From: Clostridia bacterium
Lineage (GTDB): Bacteria; Bacillota; Clostridia; Oscillospirales; Acutalibacteraceae
Direction: 5' to 3'
Assembly (NCBI GenBank): GCA_017416285.1
Contig: JAFQCU010000029.1
Coordinates: 1 to 64,000 of the forward strand
Length of the DNA stretch: 64,000 bases
Part shown: positions 27,293 through 35,376 of the stretch, in pieces
Layout of the letters: the number at the start of each line of letters is the position of its first letter
Position numbering within the stretch: position 1 is the stretch's first letter
Notes under the pieces: model-generated
What the model was told of the DNA's origin: nothing
Seen by the model: the letters and a program-made list of their open reading frames with translations, nothing else
The model's database searches: none
Made by a program: the position numbers and the translations under genes

Positions 27293-28048
27293 TCATTTTG
27301 TTTCGGAAAGGTATTGCTTGATACTTTTACCGATTTTTCGTTTAAAAACTGTTCTGAAATAACCGACATCTGAATAACCGCAACGGTAAGCAATTTCTTT
27401 TTGAGAAAAATAGTCGGTTTCCAAGAGGGTTTTTGCGTACTGAATTCTTAAAGTGTCCAAAAAATCCTTTGGCGATGTGCCATATACACGATTAAATTCT
27501 CGGCGATAGTAAGCGGGCGATACACACGCCTGTACAGCTAAGTTATCGATTGAAAGCTCGGGGTTCCAAAAATTTTGGCGCATATGTTCAGCTGATTCTA
27601 TGATTCTGTTATCTTTTGGATTGGAAGTAAAACCAACATCACGGGTAAGCTCGGATAAAATCTCATATACAACAGAAGTTATACGGTAGGCCGAGCCGAT
27701 ATCATTTTCATATTTTAGGCATAATGCTTTTGTAAATAATTCTTTGTATTTTTGGGCATCGGGCACTTTGAACACCTGAATTTCTTCCATTGCGTAATTG
27801 ATCATATTAAAATGAATTACAAGGATATCTTCTTCAAAATTGTTTCGCTCGTATGCCACACCTGCGGGTATAATACAAATACTTGTTGGTTCGAAAGTGA
27901 TGGTTTTACCTTTGCATAAATATTTGCCCGCAGTTTTTAATCTTAATGATATAGCCGAATAGGTGCGTGCAGGCACAAAAACCTTTTCGTGTTTTTGGTG
28001 GTAGTTTAAAACATCTGTAACTGTAATAGCAAGATTTTCGGGTAGCAT
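27293..28048 (-). CDS. AraC-family transcriptional regulator
   Basis: A 251-residue regulator. The N-terminal cupin-like sensor domain (about 1-140) is followed by two helix-turn-helix motifs: LSIDNLAVQACVSPAYYRREF and QKEIAYRCGYSDVGYFRTVF, the AraC signature. It is divergent from the sugar-acid operon and almost certainly its activator. Tandem 15-base repeats in the shared spacer, one touching the -35 box, are its likely binding sites. The ligand is probably a sugar or sugar acid. Confidence 0.88.
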   Translation of the reverse strand: MLPENLAITVTDVLNYHQKHEKVFVPARTYSAISLRLKTAGKYLCKGKTITFEPTSICIIPAGVAYERNNFEEDILVIHFNMINYAMEEIQVFKVPDAQKYKELFTKALCLKYENDIGSAYRITSVVYEILSELTRDVGFTSNPKDNRIIESAEHMRQNFWNPELSIDNLAVQACVSPAYYRREFNRVYGTSPKDFLDTLRIQYAKTLLETDYFSQKEIAYRCGYSDVGYFRTVFKRKIGKSIKQYLSETK

Positions 28049-28081
28049 TGTATCACCTCAAATTGATTTTAACAGTTTTTG

Positions 28082-28144
28082 TAGCGAAAATCAACTGTTT
28101 TATAGCGAAAATCGACTTGTTTTATATCGGTATTTCTATATAAT
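28082..28144 (+). promoter_or_regulatory. AraC-type tandem operator and promoter of the sugar-acid operon
   Basis: Two direct repeats TAGCGAAAATC(A/G)ACT lie at 28082-28096 and 28103-28117, 21 bases apart (two helical turns on the same face). The second overlaps the -35 box TTGTTT (28117-28122), which is 16 bases from TATAAT (28139-28144). A weak -35 and an operator touching it are typical of AraC-activated promoters. A partly inverted copy (TTGATTTTAACAG, near 28060-28072) lies closer to the regulator's own start. Confidence 0.75.
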
Positions 28145-28175
28145 TTAGTTGTAATAATTTTTGAGGTGAAAAAAT

Positions 28176-29513
28176 ATGAATTATTGTTCTAACCCAACCG
28201 ATTTGCGAATAACTGATATGCGCTTTGTCGATATCGACGGAGCCCCCAAAAGGTGTACTATTTTAAGAATAGACACAAACCAAGGTATTTCCGGCTTTGG
28301 CGAAGTACGTGATGCTTCTTCAAAAACATATGCGCTTATGTTAAAAAGCAGAATTATAGGCGAAAATCCTTGTAATGTAGATAAAATCTTCCGCAAAATT
28401 AAGCAGTTCGGCGGTCCGTCACGTCAAGGTGGCGGCGTTTCAGGTATTGAAATTGCTCTTTGGGACTTAGCCGGTAAGGCATACGGCGTACCGCTTTATC
28501 AGCTTTTGGGCGGTAAATTCCGTGATGAAGTGCGTGTATATTGTGATACCGACGTTGATGGCAAGCACACAGGTCACGATATGGGACTTGCCTTAAAGAA
28601 AAGAATGGATATGGGCTTCACGTTCTTGAAAATGGATTTAGGTATAGGTCTTTTACTTGATGAACCCGGCACACTTAATGCACCGCTTGGTTTCATCGAG
28701 GATATGAAAAAATATGCAAGTCATATTCTTAATGTTCAAGGCGGAAGCGTTACTGCAGATATGGTAAATCATCAAAAGAGTTATTCTATTGTAACTACTG
28801 CACATCCGCATACCGGTATTCATTTAACCGAAAAGGGACTTGACTTCCTCGAAAACTATGTAAAAGAAGTCAGAGAGGTTATTGGTTATGAAGTACCTCT
28901 GGCTATTGACCATTTCGGTCATATCTGTGTTGAAGACTGTATTCGTTTTGCGAAAAGAATGGAGCCTTATAATCTTGCTTGGATTGAGGATATGGTTCCC
29001 TGGATATATACCGATCAATATGTAAGACTTAAAAATTCTACTACCATCCCCATTTGTACAGGTGAAGATATTTATCTTAAGGAGGGTTTTGAAACCCTTA
29101 TTAAAGCAGGCGGTGTTTCGGTTATCCACCCCGACATTTTAACCTGTGGCGGTGCTTTAGAGCTTAAGAAAATAGGGGATATTGCTGACGAATATGGTGT
29201 TGCAACTGCTATACATATGGCTGAAAGTCCTGTAGCTTGTCTTGCAGCGGTACACACAGCTGCGGCAATGCACAATGTATTAGCGCTCGAATTCCATTCA
29301 GTAGATGTTCCTTGGTGGGCAGATATGGTAACAGGAATTGAAAACCCGATTTTCAAGAACGGTTTCATTAAAGTTCCCGAAAAACCGGGTCTTGGTTTTG
29401 ACGACCTTAACGAAGAAGTGCTTAAACAACACATAAACCCCAATATTCCCGGATATTTTGAACCTACCGACGAATGGAACAGAGAATTTTCTAACGACAG
29501 AATTTGGAGCTAA
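28176..29513 (+). CDS. Mandelate racemase/muconate lactonizing enzyme family dehydratase (sugar acid)
   Basis: A 445-residue enolase-superfamily protein. The N-terminal capping domain precedes a TIM barrel with catalytic FLKMDLG (K-x-D), metal ligands Asp in AIDHFGH, Glu in WIEDM and Glu in CTGEDIY, DILTCGG, and a His in IHMAESP. This set is typical of acid-sugar dehydratases, which abstract the alpha proton of an aldonate and yield a 2-keto-3-deoxy sugar acid. KDG kinase and KDPG aldolase downstream support a six-carbon acid such as gluconate, galactonate or mannonate; the exact substrate is open. First gene of the AraC-facing operon. Confidence 0.85.
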   Translation: MNYCSNPTDLRITDMRFVDIDGAPKRCTILRIDTNQGISGFGEVRDASSKTYALMLKSRIIGENPCNVDKIFRKIKQFGGPSRQGGGVSGIEIALWDLAGKAYGVPLYQLLGGKFRDEVRVYCDTDVDGKHTGHDMGLALKKRMDMGFTFLKMDLGIGLLLDEPGTLNAPLGFIEDMKKYASHILNVQGGSVTADMVNHQKSYSIVTTAHPHTGIHLTEKGLDFLENYVKEVREVIGYEVPLAIDHFGHICVEDCIRFAKRMEPYNLAWIEDMVPWIYTDQYVRLKNSTTIPICTGEDIYLKEGFETLIKAGGVSVIHPDILTCGGALELKKIGDIADEYGVATAIHMAESPVACLAAVHTAAAMHNVLALEFHSVDVPWWADMVTGIENPIFKNGFIKVPEKPGLGFDDLNEEVLKQHINPNIPGYFEPTDEWNREFSNDRIWS

Positions 29514-29518
29514 AGGTT

Positions 29519-30433
29519 ATGAATTTTAATGATAGAGAAAAAATAATACAGTTGACACCACTTTGGAAAGGTGAAAGATTACCCGACGGCAGACCTAAGG
29601 TAGAGGACAAGTATTTAGATGCCCTTTATGGTATGACCTTAGAAGAAGTTTGGAAACCGATCTTTGTACTCGGTTATGAGCATCAGTTTGTTGGTGGCGG
29701 CGAAAATCCGTTGCTAACCTTACATAATGATGACAGAAAGCTCGTTGGCCGTGCTGTTACTTGTACTTACTGTCCTACCCGTCCCGATTTGCATGATGTT
29801 CAGTTTGCTAGAGGCGCAGAGGACGGCTTGCAGGGTAATTATAATCAATGGGTTATAGACCATTTATATGAGCGTGATGTAGTCGTATGTGATATGTACG
29901 ATAAAATTTATAAAGGCACATTTTTGGGTGGCAATCTTACTACTGCTTTACAAAATCGCACAAAAAATGGCGGTGCAGTTGTTTGGGGCGGCATAAGAGA
30001 TGTTGAACAAATGAAAAAAGTTCCTGATGTTCAGGTTTATTACCGTGGTATCGACCCAACACCCATACGTGAGTTTGTTATGAAGGATTGGAATGATATT
30101 ACTAATTTCGGTGGGGCAGTTTGCTTACCTGGTGATATTGTATTCGGTGCAGGGGGCGGAGTATTGTTTATTCCCGCTCACTTAGTTGCCGACGTTGTTG
30201 AGGGTGCTGCTAAAACCCACGTTAAGGACGATTTTGGCTTTGAAATGATTTGTCAGGGTAAATTTACAACTGCACAAATTGACCGCAACACTTGGACAGA
30301 AGAAATGCTTGATATGTTAGTTGAGTGGATAAATACTGATCCAAGAGGCGAGGAATACCGTGACCTTGATTGGTCTAAGGAATATGATCTTGCAAGAAAC
30401 GGTGACCCAAACGATACTCAGACAGCTCTTTAA
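29519..30433 (+). CDS. RraA-like protein (HMG/oxaloacetate aldolase superfamily)
   Basis: About 304 residues, matching the RraA/MenG-like fold. GGNLTTALQNRTKNGGAVVWGGIRD holds the conserved Gly-rich loop and Arg-Asp pair (substrate and metal site). PGDIVFGAGGGVLFIPAHL resembles the PGDI/V-D-G-V-v-v-P segment. Members range from an RNase E inhibitor to 4-hydroxy-4-methyl-2-oxoglutarate aldolase and oxaloacetate decarboxylase. In this operon a catabolic lyase or lactone/keto-acid role is more likely than RNase regulation. It is longer than the usual 160-220 residues. The start is assigned to ATG 29519; a TTG at 29504 overlaps the previous gene. Confidence 0.75.
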   Translation: MNFNDREKIIQLTPLWKGERLPDGRPKVEDKYLDALYGMTLEEVWKPIFVLGYEHQFVGGGENPLLTLHNDDRKLVGRAVTCTYCPTRPDLHDVQFARGAEDGLQGNYNQWVIDHLYERDVVVCDMYDKIYKGTFLGGNLTTALQNRTKNGGAVVWGGIRDVEQMKKVPDVQVYYRGIDPTPIREFVMKDWNDITNFGGAVCLPGDIVFGAGGGVLFIPAHLVADVVEGAAKTHVKDDFGFEMICQGKFTTAQIDRNTWTEEMLDMLVEWINTDPRGEEYRDLDWSKEYDLARNGDPNDTQTAL

Positions 30434-30468
30434 GTTGATTTATACCAATTAAGTAAGGAAATGAGATT

Positions 30469-31818
30469 ATGATAGATATAAGCGAAAAAAGAAAATTATA
30501 TATGGGTGCTTATGAGGAAGATAAAGACAATATTGATATGAAAATTGCCGAAGGTATCGAAAAGTATCGTAAGGGCCATTGTAAAGTGCGTTTTATTGAT
30601 AACCATGGCAATCCTGTTGCAGGTAAAAAGGTAAAGCTTACACAGCTAACCCATGATTTTAAGTACGGCGCTAATATTTTTATGCTTGATGAACTTGAAA
30701 GCGAAGAAGATAATCTCGAATACCGCCGCTTCTTTAAAGAGCATTTCAATCTTGCTACCGTACCGTTTTATTGGGACAGCTTAGAGCCTGAAGAAGGCAA
30801 ACCACGTTATGATAAAAACAGCAAAAAGGTTTATAGACGGCCTTCTCCTGATCTTTGCATGAATTATTGCGAAGAAAACGGTGTAACCCCTAAGCTTCAT
30901 TGTCTTGTATATGATAAATTCACTCCTGAATGGTTACAAAAATTACCTTTAGATGAGGTAAAGAAAAAGTATGCGGAGCGTTTCCGTCAGATTGCGGAGC
31001 GTTATTCCGGCAGAATGTATGAGTTTGAGGTTATAAATGAGCTACTTCTCGAAAAGGATTGGAACCAAAAAACAAAATTAAGTGATACCAAAGATATTAT
31101 TGAGTGGTCTTTTAATTTGGCGGATAAATATTTTCCTAATGAAGTTTTGGTTATAAACGAAGGAAATCCAATACCGGCATTATCACGAGATGATTATAGA
31201 AATCCTTATTATATGATGATCGAAAACTCACTTCAAAAGGGTGCCAAAATTGATAAAATCGGTCTTCAAAATCATATGTTTACAGGCGCAACTGCTCGTG
31301 ATGAAGAACAGTATGAGAAATCTGTTCGAAATTTTGATAAGGGCTTTTGCAATCCTAAATCAATTTGGAAGGGCTTAGACGTAATTTCAGAATTAGGTTT
31401 ACCACTTGAATTAACAGAGGTTACCATTCCCACTCTAGGTGATACTATAGAAGACGAAGAGCTTCAGGCAGATATGTTAAAGCTCTGGTATTCGGTTTGG
31501 TTTTCACATCCGGCAGTAGAGGCTATAGTATATTGGAATACTATTGACGGTTATGCTTACGATGATGGGAAATACTGGAATGAGAATAATTGCCGTGGCG
31601 GACTTTGGCATCATGATTTAACCCCTAAAAAATCAGCAGAAATGTTGAAAAACCTATTTAGCAAAGAATGGCGTACTAATTTAGAACTAATAACCGACAA
31701 GGACGGTTATATAGATTTCCGTGGTTTTTATGGTAAATATGAAGCAACTGTAGGTGGTAAAACCGCTGAGTTTGGTATTCATAAAAATGAGAATAACGGT
31801 TATAATGTGGAGTTATAA
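30469..31818 (+). CDS. Cytosolic glycoside hydrolase family 10 enzyme (xylanase-like)
   Basis: A 449-residue TIM-barrel glycosidase. The GH10 acid/base Glu is near 190 in FEVINELL and the nucleophile Glu near 316 in LELTEVTIP; PFYWDSLEPEEG corresponds to the family's F-x-W-x-x-x-E-P segment. There is no signal peptide, so it should work inside the cell on imported short xylo- or gluco-oligosaccharides rather than on polymer. A beta-strand-rich N-terminal region (about 36-70) precedes the barrel. Within the operon it would supply the sugar that is then oxidised. Exact specificity is uncertain. Confidence 0.82.
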   Translation: MIDISEKRKLYMGAYEEDKDNIDMKIAEGIEKYRKGHCKVRFIDNHGNPVAGKKVKLTQLTHDFKYGANIFMLDELESEEDNLEYRRFFKEHFNLATVPFYWDSLEPEEGKPRYDKNSKKVYRRPSPDLCMNYCEENGVTPKLHCLVYDKFTPEWLQKLPLDEVKKKYAERFRQIAERYSGRMYEFEVINELLLEKDWNQKTKLSDTKDIIEWSFNLADKYFPNEVLVINEGNPIPALSRDDYRNPYYMMIENSLQKGAKIDKIGLQNHMFTGATARDEEQYEKSVRNFDKGFCNPKSIWKGLDVISELGLPLELTEVTIPTLGDTIEDEELQADMLKLWYSVWFSHPAVEAIVYWNTIDGYAYDDGKYWNENNCRGGLWHHDLTPKKSAEMLKNLFSKEWRTNLELITDKDGYIDFRGFYGKYEATVGGKTAEFGIHKNENNGYNVEL

Positions 31819-31820
31819 AA

Positions 31821-32372
31821 ATGGAAAAATACATACCTGTTGTAGTTATTAAAGAATTAGAAGAAACTGATAAGATTTTAACCGCCCTTAAAAACAACGG
31901 CATTAACTGTGCTGAAATAACCTTCCGTACTGCTTGTGCGGCCGAGGCGATTGAATATACCTGCAAAAACTATCCCGATATGTCTATTGGTGCGGGTACT
32001 GTTATAAACGCCGAACAATGTGAAGCGGCTTTAAAGGCAGGCGCACAGTTTATCGTATCGCCCGGTCTTTCAGTTTCGGTTGCAAATATTTGTAATGAAA
32101 GAAATATACCGTATTACCCCGGTTGCGTAACTCCTACTGAAATTATGCAGGCGCTTGAGCTCGGTATTACGACTGTTAAATTTTTTCCGGCAAATGTATA
32201 CGGTGGCTTAAAGGCTTTAAAGGCTTTATCTGCACCATTCCCGCAGGTTAAATTCATTCCTACAGGCGGTGTTGACAGAAGCAATATTGATGAATTTTTA
32301 GCATTTGATAAAATTGCGGCTATCGGCGGTAGCTTTTTTGTAAAAGAAGCACTTGAAAAGATGGAGGGTTAA
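31821..32372 (+). CDS. eda: 2-keto-3-deoxy-6-phosphogluconate aldolase
   Basis: A class I aldolase cleaving KDPG to pyruvate and glyceraldehyde-3-phosphate. 183 residues, rather shorter than the usual 205-215. Catalytic Glu32 is in CAEITFRT and the Schiff-base Lys120 in TTVKFFPA; IGAGTVI and PTGGVD are also conserved. It starts two bases after the GH10 stop with GTGGAG as ribosome site. With the KDG kinase that follows, it completes the lower part of an Entner-Doudoroff-type route. Confidence 0.93.
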   Translation: MEKYIPVVVIKELEETDKILTALKNNGINCAEITFRTACAAEAIEYTCKNYPDMSIGAGTVINAEQCEAALKAGAQFIVSPGLSVSVANICNERNIPYYPGCVTPTEIMQALELGITTVKFFPANVYGGLKALKALSAPFPQVKFIPTGGVDRSNIDEFLAFDKIAAIGGSFFVKEALEKMEG

Positions 32373-32376
32373 TTTT

Positions 32377-33399
32377 ATGAATAAGGTAGTTACTTTTGGC
32401 GAGCTTATGCTACGTCTGGCACCAAATGGATATTATAGATTTTTTCAAAACGACCAAATGCAGGCAACCTTTGGCGGTGGTGAAGCCAACGTTGCGGTGT
32501 CGCTTGCAAATTACGGTTTAGATAGTGTTTACGTAACAAAATTACCAAAGCATGCAATCGGACAGGCAGCGGTTGATTCACTTCGTTATTTTGGCGTTGA
32601 TACTTCTAAAATCGTTCGTGGCGGTGAACGTGTAGGTATTTACTATCTAGAAAAAGGTGCTTCACAGCGTGGCTCTGTTTGCATTTATGACCGTAAGTAT
32701 TCCGCAATTCAAATGGCAAAACCCGAAGATTTTGATTGGGATAAAATTTTTGAAGGCGCTGACTGGTTTCATTTTACAGGTATTACACCTGCTTTAGGTG
32801 AAAACCTTGTAGAAATTTGTAAAGAGGCTTGTATTGCCGCTAAAAAGCGTGGTGTTAAGATTTCTTGTGACCTTAATTACAGAGGTAAGCTTTGGACAAG
32901 AGAAGAAGCAAACAAGGCTATGACCGAGCTTTGCAAGTACGTTGACGTTTGCATATCTAACGAAGAAGATGCAAAGGATGTTTTCGGTATTGAAGCCGAA
33001 GGGACGGATATTTACGGCGGTAAATTAAACCATGAGGGTTATAAGAGCGTTGCAAAACAGTTGGCCGACAAATTCGGTTTTGAAAAGGTTGCAATTACAC
33101 TTCGCACATCAATTAGCGCAAGTGATAACGATTGGGCTGGTATGCTTTACGATGGTAAAGATTATTGCTTCTCAAAGTCTTATCACTTACATATCGTTGA
33201 CCGTGTGGGCGGTGGTGACAGCCTTGGTGGCGGTCTTATTTATTCAATTCTTTCAGGCAAAACAAGTCAGGAAGCTATAGAATTTGCAGTTGCGGCATCG
33301 GCACTAAAACATAGTGTTGAGGGCGACTATAACCGAGTATCTGTGGCCGAAGTTGAAAAACTTGCAGGCGGCGATGGCTCGGGCAGAGTACAAAGATAA
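32377..33399 (+). CDS. kdgK: 2-keto-3-deoxygluconate kinase (PfkB family)
   Basis: A 340-residue ribokinase-fold sugar kinase forming KDPG from 2-keto-3-deoxygluconate and ATP. Substrate motif FGGGEANVAVSLANYG (near 35) is present. The anion-hole and catalytic motif is DRVGGGDSLGGG; many sugar kinases have GAGD, but GGGD is usual in this KDG kinase group. The ATG at 32377 follows GGAGGG and lies four bases after eda. The pair eda-kdgK fixes the pathway type. Confidence 0.9.
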   Translation: MNKVVTFGELMLRLAPNGYYRFFQNDQMQATFGGGEANVAVSLANYGLDSVYVTKLPKHAIGQAAVDSLRYFGVDTSKIVRGGERVGIYYLEKGASQRGSVCIYDRKYSAIQMAKPEDFDWDKIFEGADWFHFTGITPALGENLVEICKEACIAAKKRGVKISCDLNYRGKLWTREEANKAMTELCKYVDVCISNEEDAKDVFGIEAEGTDIYGGKLNHEGYKSVAKQLADKFGFEKVAITLRTSISASDNDWAGMLYDGKDYCFSKSYHLHIVDRVGGGDSLGGGLIYSILSGKTSQEAIEFAVAASALKHSVEGDYNRVSVAEVEKLAGGDGSGRVQR

Positions 33400-33417
33400 G
33401 ATTGGATTGTGAAATTT

Positions 33418-34146
33418 ATGAAAACAGCACTTGTTACAGGCTCTTCAAGAGGAATAGGCAGAGCTATAGCTATAAGATTAGCAAAGGATGGATATAAAGT
33501 TTTGGTACACGGCGCAGGAAATATAGCGAAAGCCGAAGAAACTAAAAGTATTATAGAACAAAACGGCGGCTGTGCAGAGCTTATTATTAGCGATTTAACC
33601 AATTTGGATAAAACCCGTGAACTTTGTGAAAAGGTCAAAGAGATTGACGTACTTGTTTTGAACGCTTCTCTTCAATACCGTACACCCTGGCAAGAAATTA
33701 CTCCGGATGCTTGTTATGAACAGTTAAACTGCAATTTTGTTTCTAGTATGATGTTAATTCAAGCTGTAGCAAATAATATGAAGAGAAATGGTTGGGGCAG
33801 AATTGTCACTATAGGTTCTGTTCAGGAAGCAAAACCCCATCCTGATATGCTTGTGTATTCAGCATCGAAGGCGGCGCAAACAAATATGATGCAGTCGCTT
33901 TCTCTTCAACTTGCAAAGGACGGAATTACAGTTAATAACGTAGCACCGGGTGTGATTTATACCGATAGAAATGTTGAAGCACTTTCTGACGCTGAATATG
34001 CGAAAAAGGTAACAGATAGCATACCGGTCGGCTTTTACGGTGAACCCGAGGACTGTGCCGGAATCGTATCTTTACTTTGTTCTGATGAGGGAAGATATAT
34101 AACAGGACAAAACATTTTTGTTGACGGTGGTAAAAGCGTACAATGA
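33418..34146 (+). CDS. Short-chain dehydrogenase, probable sugar (aldose) dehydrogenase
   Basis: A 242-residue classical SDR with TGSSRGIGRA near residue 7, LVLNAS in place of NNAG, catalytic Ser in IGSVQ, and YSASK. By context it could oxidise an aldose to its lactone with NAD(P), the first step of the route encoded by the operon. Alternatively it could reduce a keto acid. The start is placed at ATG 33418, nine bases inside the longest frame, although its ribosome site is weak. It overlaps the next gene by four bases (ATGA). Confidence 0.82.
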   Translation: MKTALVTGSSRGIGRAIAIRLAKDGYKVLVHGAGNIAKAEETKSIIEQNGGCAELIISDLTNLDKTRELCEKVKEIDVLVLNASLQYRTPWQEITPDACYEQLNCNFVSSMMLIQAVANNMKRNGWGRIVTIGSVQEAKPHPDMLVYSASKAAQTNMMQSLSLQLAKDGITVNNVAPGVIYTDRNVEALSDAEYAKKVTDSIPVGFYGEPEDCAGIVSLLCSDEGRYITGQNIFVDGGKSVQ

Positions 34147-34811
34147 AAATAAAGTTTTTAGGACAAAGTGGGTATATCATTAAAACTGAAAAAACAGAAA
34201 TAATGATAGACCCATATCTTTCTGATAGTGTAAATCGTGTGGCTGGAAGACCACGAACCTTGCCGATACCTATAAACCCAGAGTATGTTAAATGCGATGC
34301 GGTTATTTGCACTCATAATCACTTAGACCATTTAGACCCCGATACTGTAAAGGATATAAATAACGAACAATTTTTTATAACAACAAATGAGGGTAAAATA
34401 GAACTTGAAAAATTTAACAAAACAAATGTAACGGTACTCAATATGGAAGACAGTATAACAGTAGGAGATATTGAATTAACCGCTGTTTTTGCCGACCATA
34501 CTGTAGAAGCTTTTGGTTTAATTGTTAAAGCTGAAAATAAAACCTTGTATTTCAGCGGTGATACCCTTTATAATGAAAAGCTGTTTGATATTGCAAAATA
34601 TAAGCCCGATATTACATTTATCTGTATAAATGGTAGACTTGGTAATATGAATGTGAATGAAGCACTTGCTGTTGCAAACAAAATTGGTGCAAAAATTAAT
34701 ATACCCAATCATTATGATATGTTTGCTTCTAACAGCGAAAACCCGCTTCTGTTTTCTGAACATATAAGCGGTGGTATGGTACTTGAGTTTAATGAGTGGT
34801 TTGGTATATAA
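34143..34811 (+). CDS. UlaG-like metallo-beta-lactamase-fold hydrolase
   Basis: A 222-residue MBL-fold hydrolase of the UlaG/UPF0173 type. It begins MKIKFLGQSGYIIKTEKTEI and has the metal motif CTHNHLDHLD (H-x-H-x-D-H), a further Asp in YFSGDTLY, and a late His in PNHYD. UlaG opens L-ascorbate-6-phosphate lactone. Translation is coupled to the sugar dehydrogenase, so a lactonase acting on the aldonolactone product is the attractive reading; this remains inference. Last gene of the operon. Confidence 0.78.
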   Translation: MKIKFLGQSGYIIKTEKTEIMIDPYLSDSVNRVAGRPRTLPIPINPEYVKCDAVICTHNHLDHLDPDTVKDINNEQFFITTNEGKIELEKFNKTNVTVLNMEDSITVGDIELTAVFADHTVEAFGLIVKAENKTLYFSGDTLYNEKLFDIAKYKPDITFICINGRLGNMNVNEALAVANKIGAKINIPNHYDMFASNSENPLLFSEHISGGMVLEFNEWFGI

Positions 34812-34824
34812 ATTAAATGAGCAT

Positions 34825-34920
34825 ATGATTGCTGATAACGTTCTTAAAAATATCCCTATTACAGATTATCCATTAATGCTTACTTTCGGGGATTATTGCG
34901 ATTTTAAAATAACAGAATAA
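34825..34920 (+). other. Short open frame or gene remnant after the operon
   Basis: A 31-codon frame (MIADNVLKNIPITDYPLMLT onward) lies between the hydrolase gene and the terminator. It has no ribosome site and its frame is open further upstream over the end of the hydrolase gene. It may be the tail of a decayed gene or chance. Low support. Confidence 0.2.
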
Positions 34921-34926
34921 ATATTT

Positions 34927-34964
34927 ACCCTAAGACAAAATCAATGTCTTGGGGTTTATTTTTG
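34927..34964 (+). terminator. Terminator of the sugar-acid operon
   Basis: Stem ACCCTAAGACA/TGTCTTGGGGT (34927-34937, 34945-34955; one G-U pair) followed by TTATTTTT. Confidence 0.82.
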
Positions 34965-34977
34965 CAAAAATATTATA

Positions 34978-35005
34978 TTGCAAACTTTTAGGTATTTGTT
35001 ATAAT
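34978..35005 (+). promoter_or_regulatory. Promoter for the GH2 gene
   Basis: TTGCAA (34978-34983), 16 bases, TATAAT (35000-35005), then TGGAGGTGGG before the ATG at 35032. No copy of the AraC operator repeat is seen here. Confidence 0.7.
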
Positions 35006-35031
35006 TAAATTAAAAATATGGAGGTGGGATT

Positions 35032-35376
35032 ATGAAAACAATTTCACTTAACGGAATATGGAATTTAAAAGGCAAAAATCAAGCGATAGATGACGGAAAT
35101 ATTATTGATATTGTAGCTAACGTTCCCGGCTGTGTTCAGCTTGATTTATCGAATGAGGGTATTTTACCTAAAGATTTATTTACGGGTTTAAACGTAAAAG
35201 CTGCCGACAAATTCGAGGACTACGAATGGTGGTACGAAAAAACATTTGATTGTCCCGAGGTTCTAAAAAATGTTTTTCTTGTTTTCGAGGGTGTAGATTG
35301 CCTTCCTGAATATTTTTTAAACGGGAAAAAATCGGTGAAAGCGATAATATGTATATTGCACACGAATTTAAGATAG
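35032..35376 (+). CDS. GH2 beta-mannosidase-like protein, N-terminal part (gene frameshifted)
   Basis: The first 100 or so codons of a glycoside hydrolase family 2 gene. LNGIWNLKG, VPGCVQLDL and EWWYEKTF mark the jelly-roll sugar-binding domain, as in beta-mannosidases. After YFLNGKK the frame turns to nonsense. Adding one A to the A6 run at 35328-35333 would continue NGKKIGESDNMYIAHEF into the next frame, giving one gene of 702 codons (35032-37139). Read the two entries together. Confidence 0.82.
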   Translation: MKTISLNGIWNLKGKNQAIDDGNIIDIVANVPGCVQLDLSNEGILPKDLFTGLNVKAADKFEDYEWWYEKTFDCPEVLKNVFLVFEGVDCLPEYFLNGKKSVKAIICILHTNLR

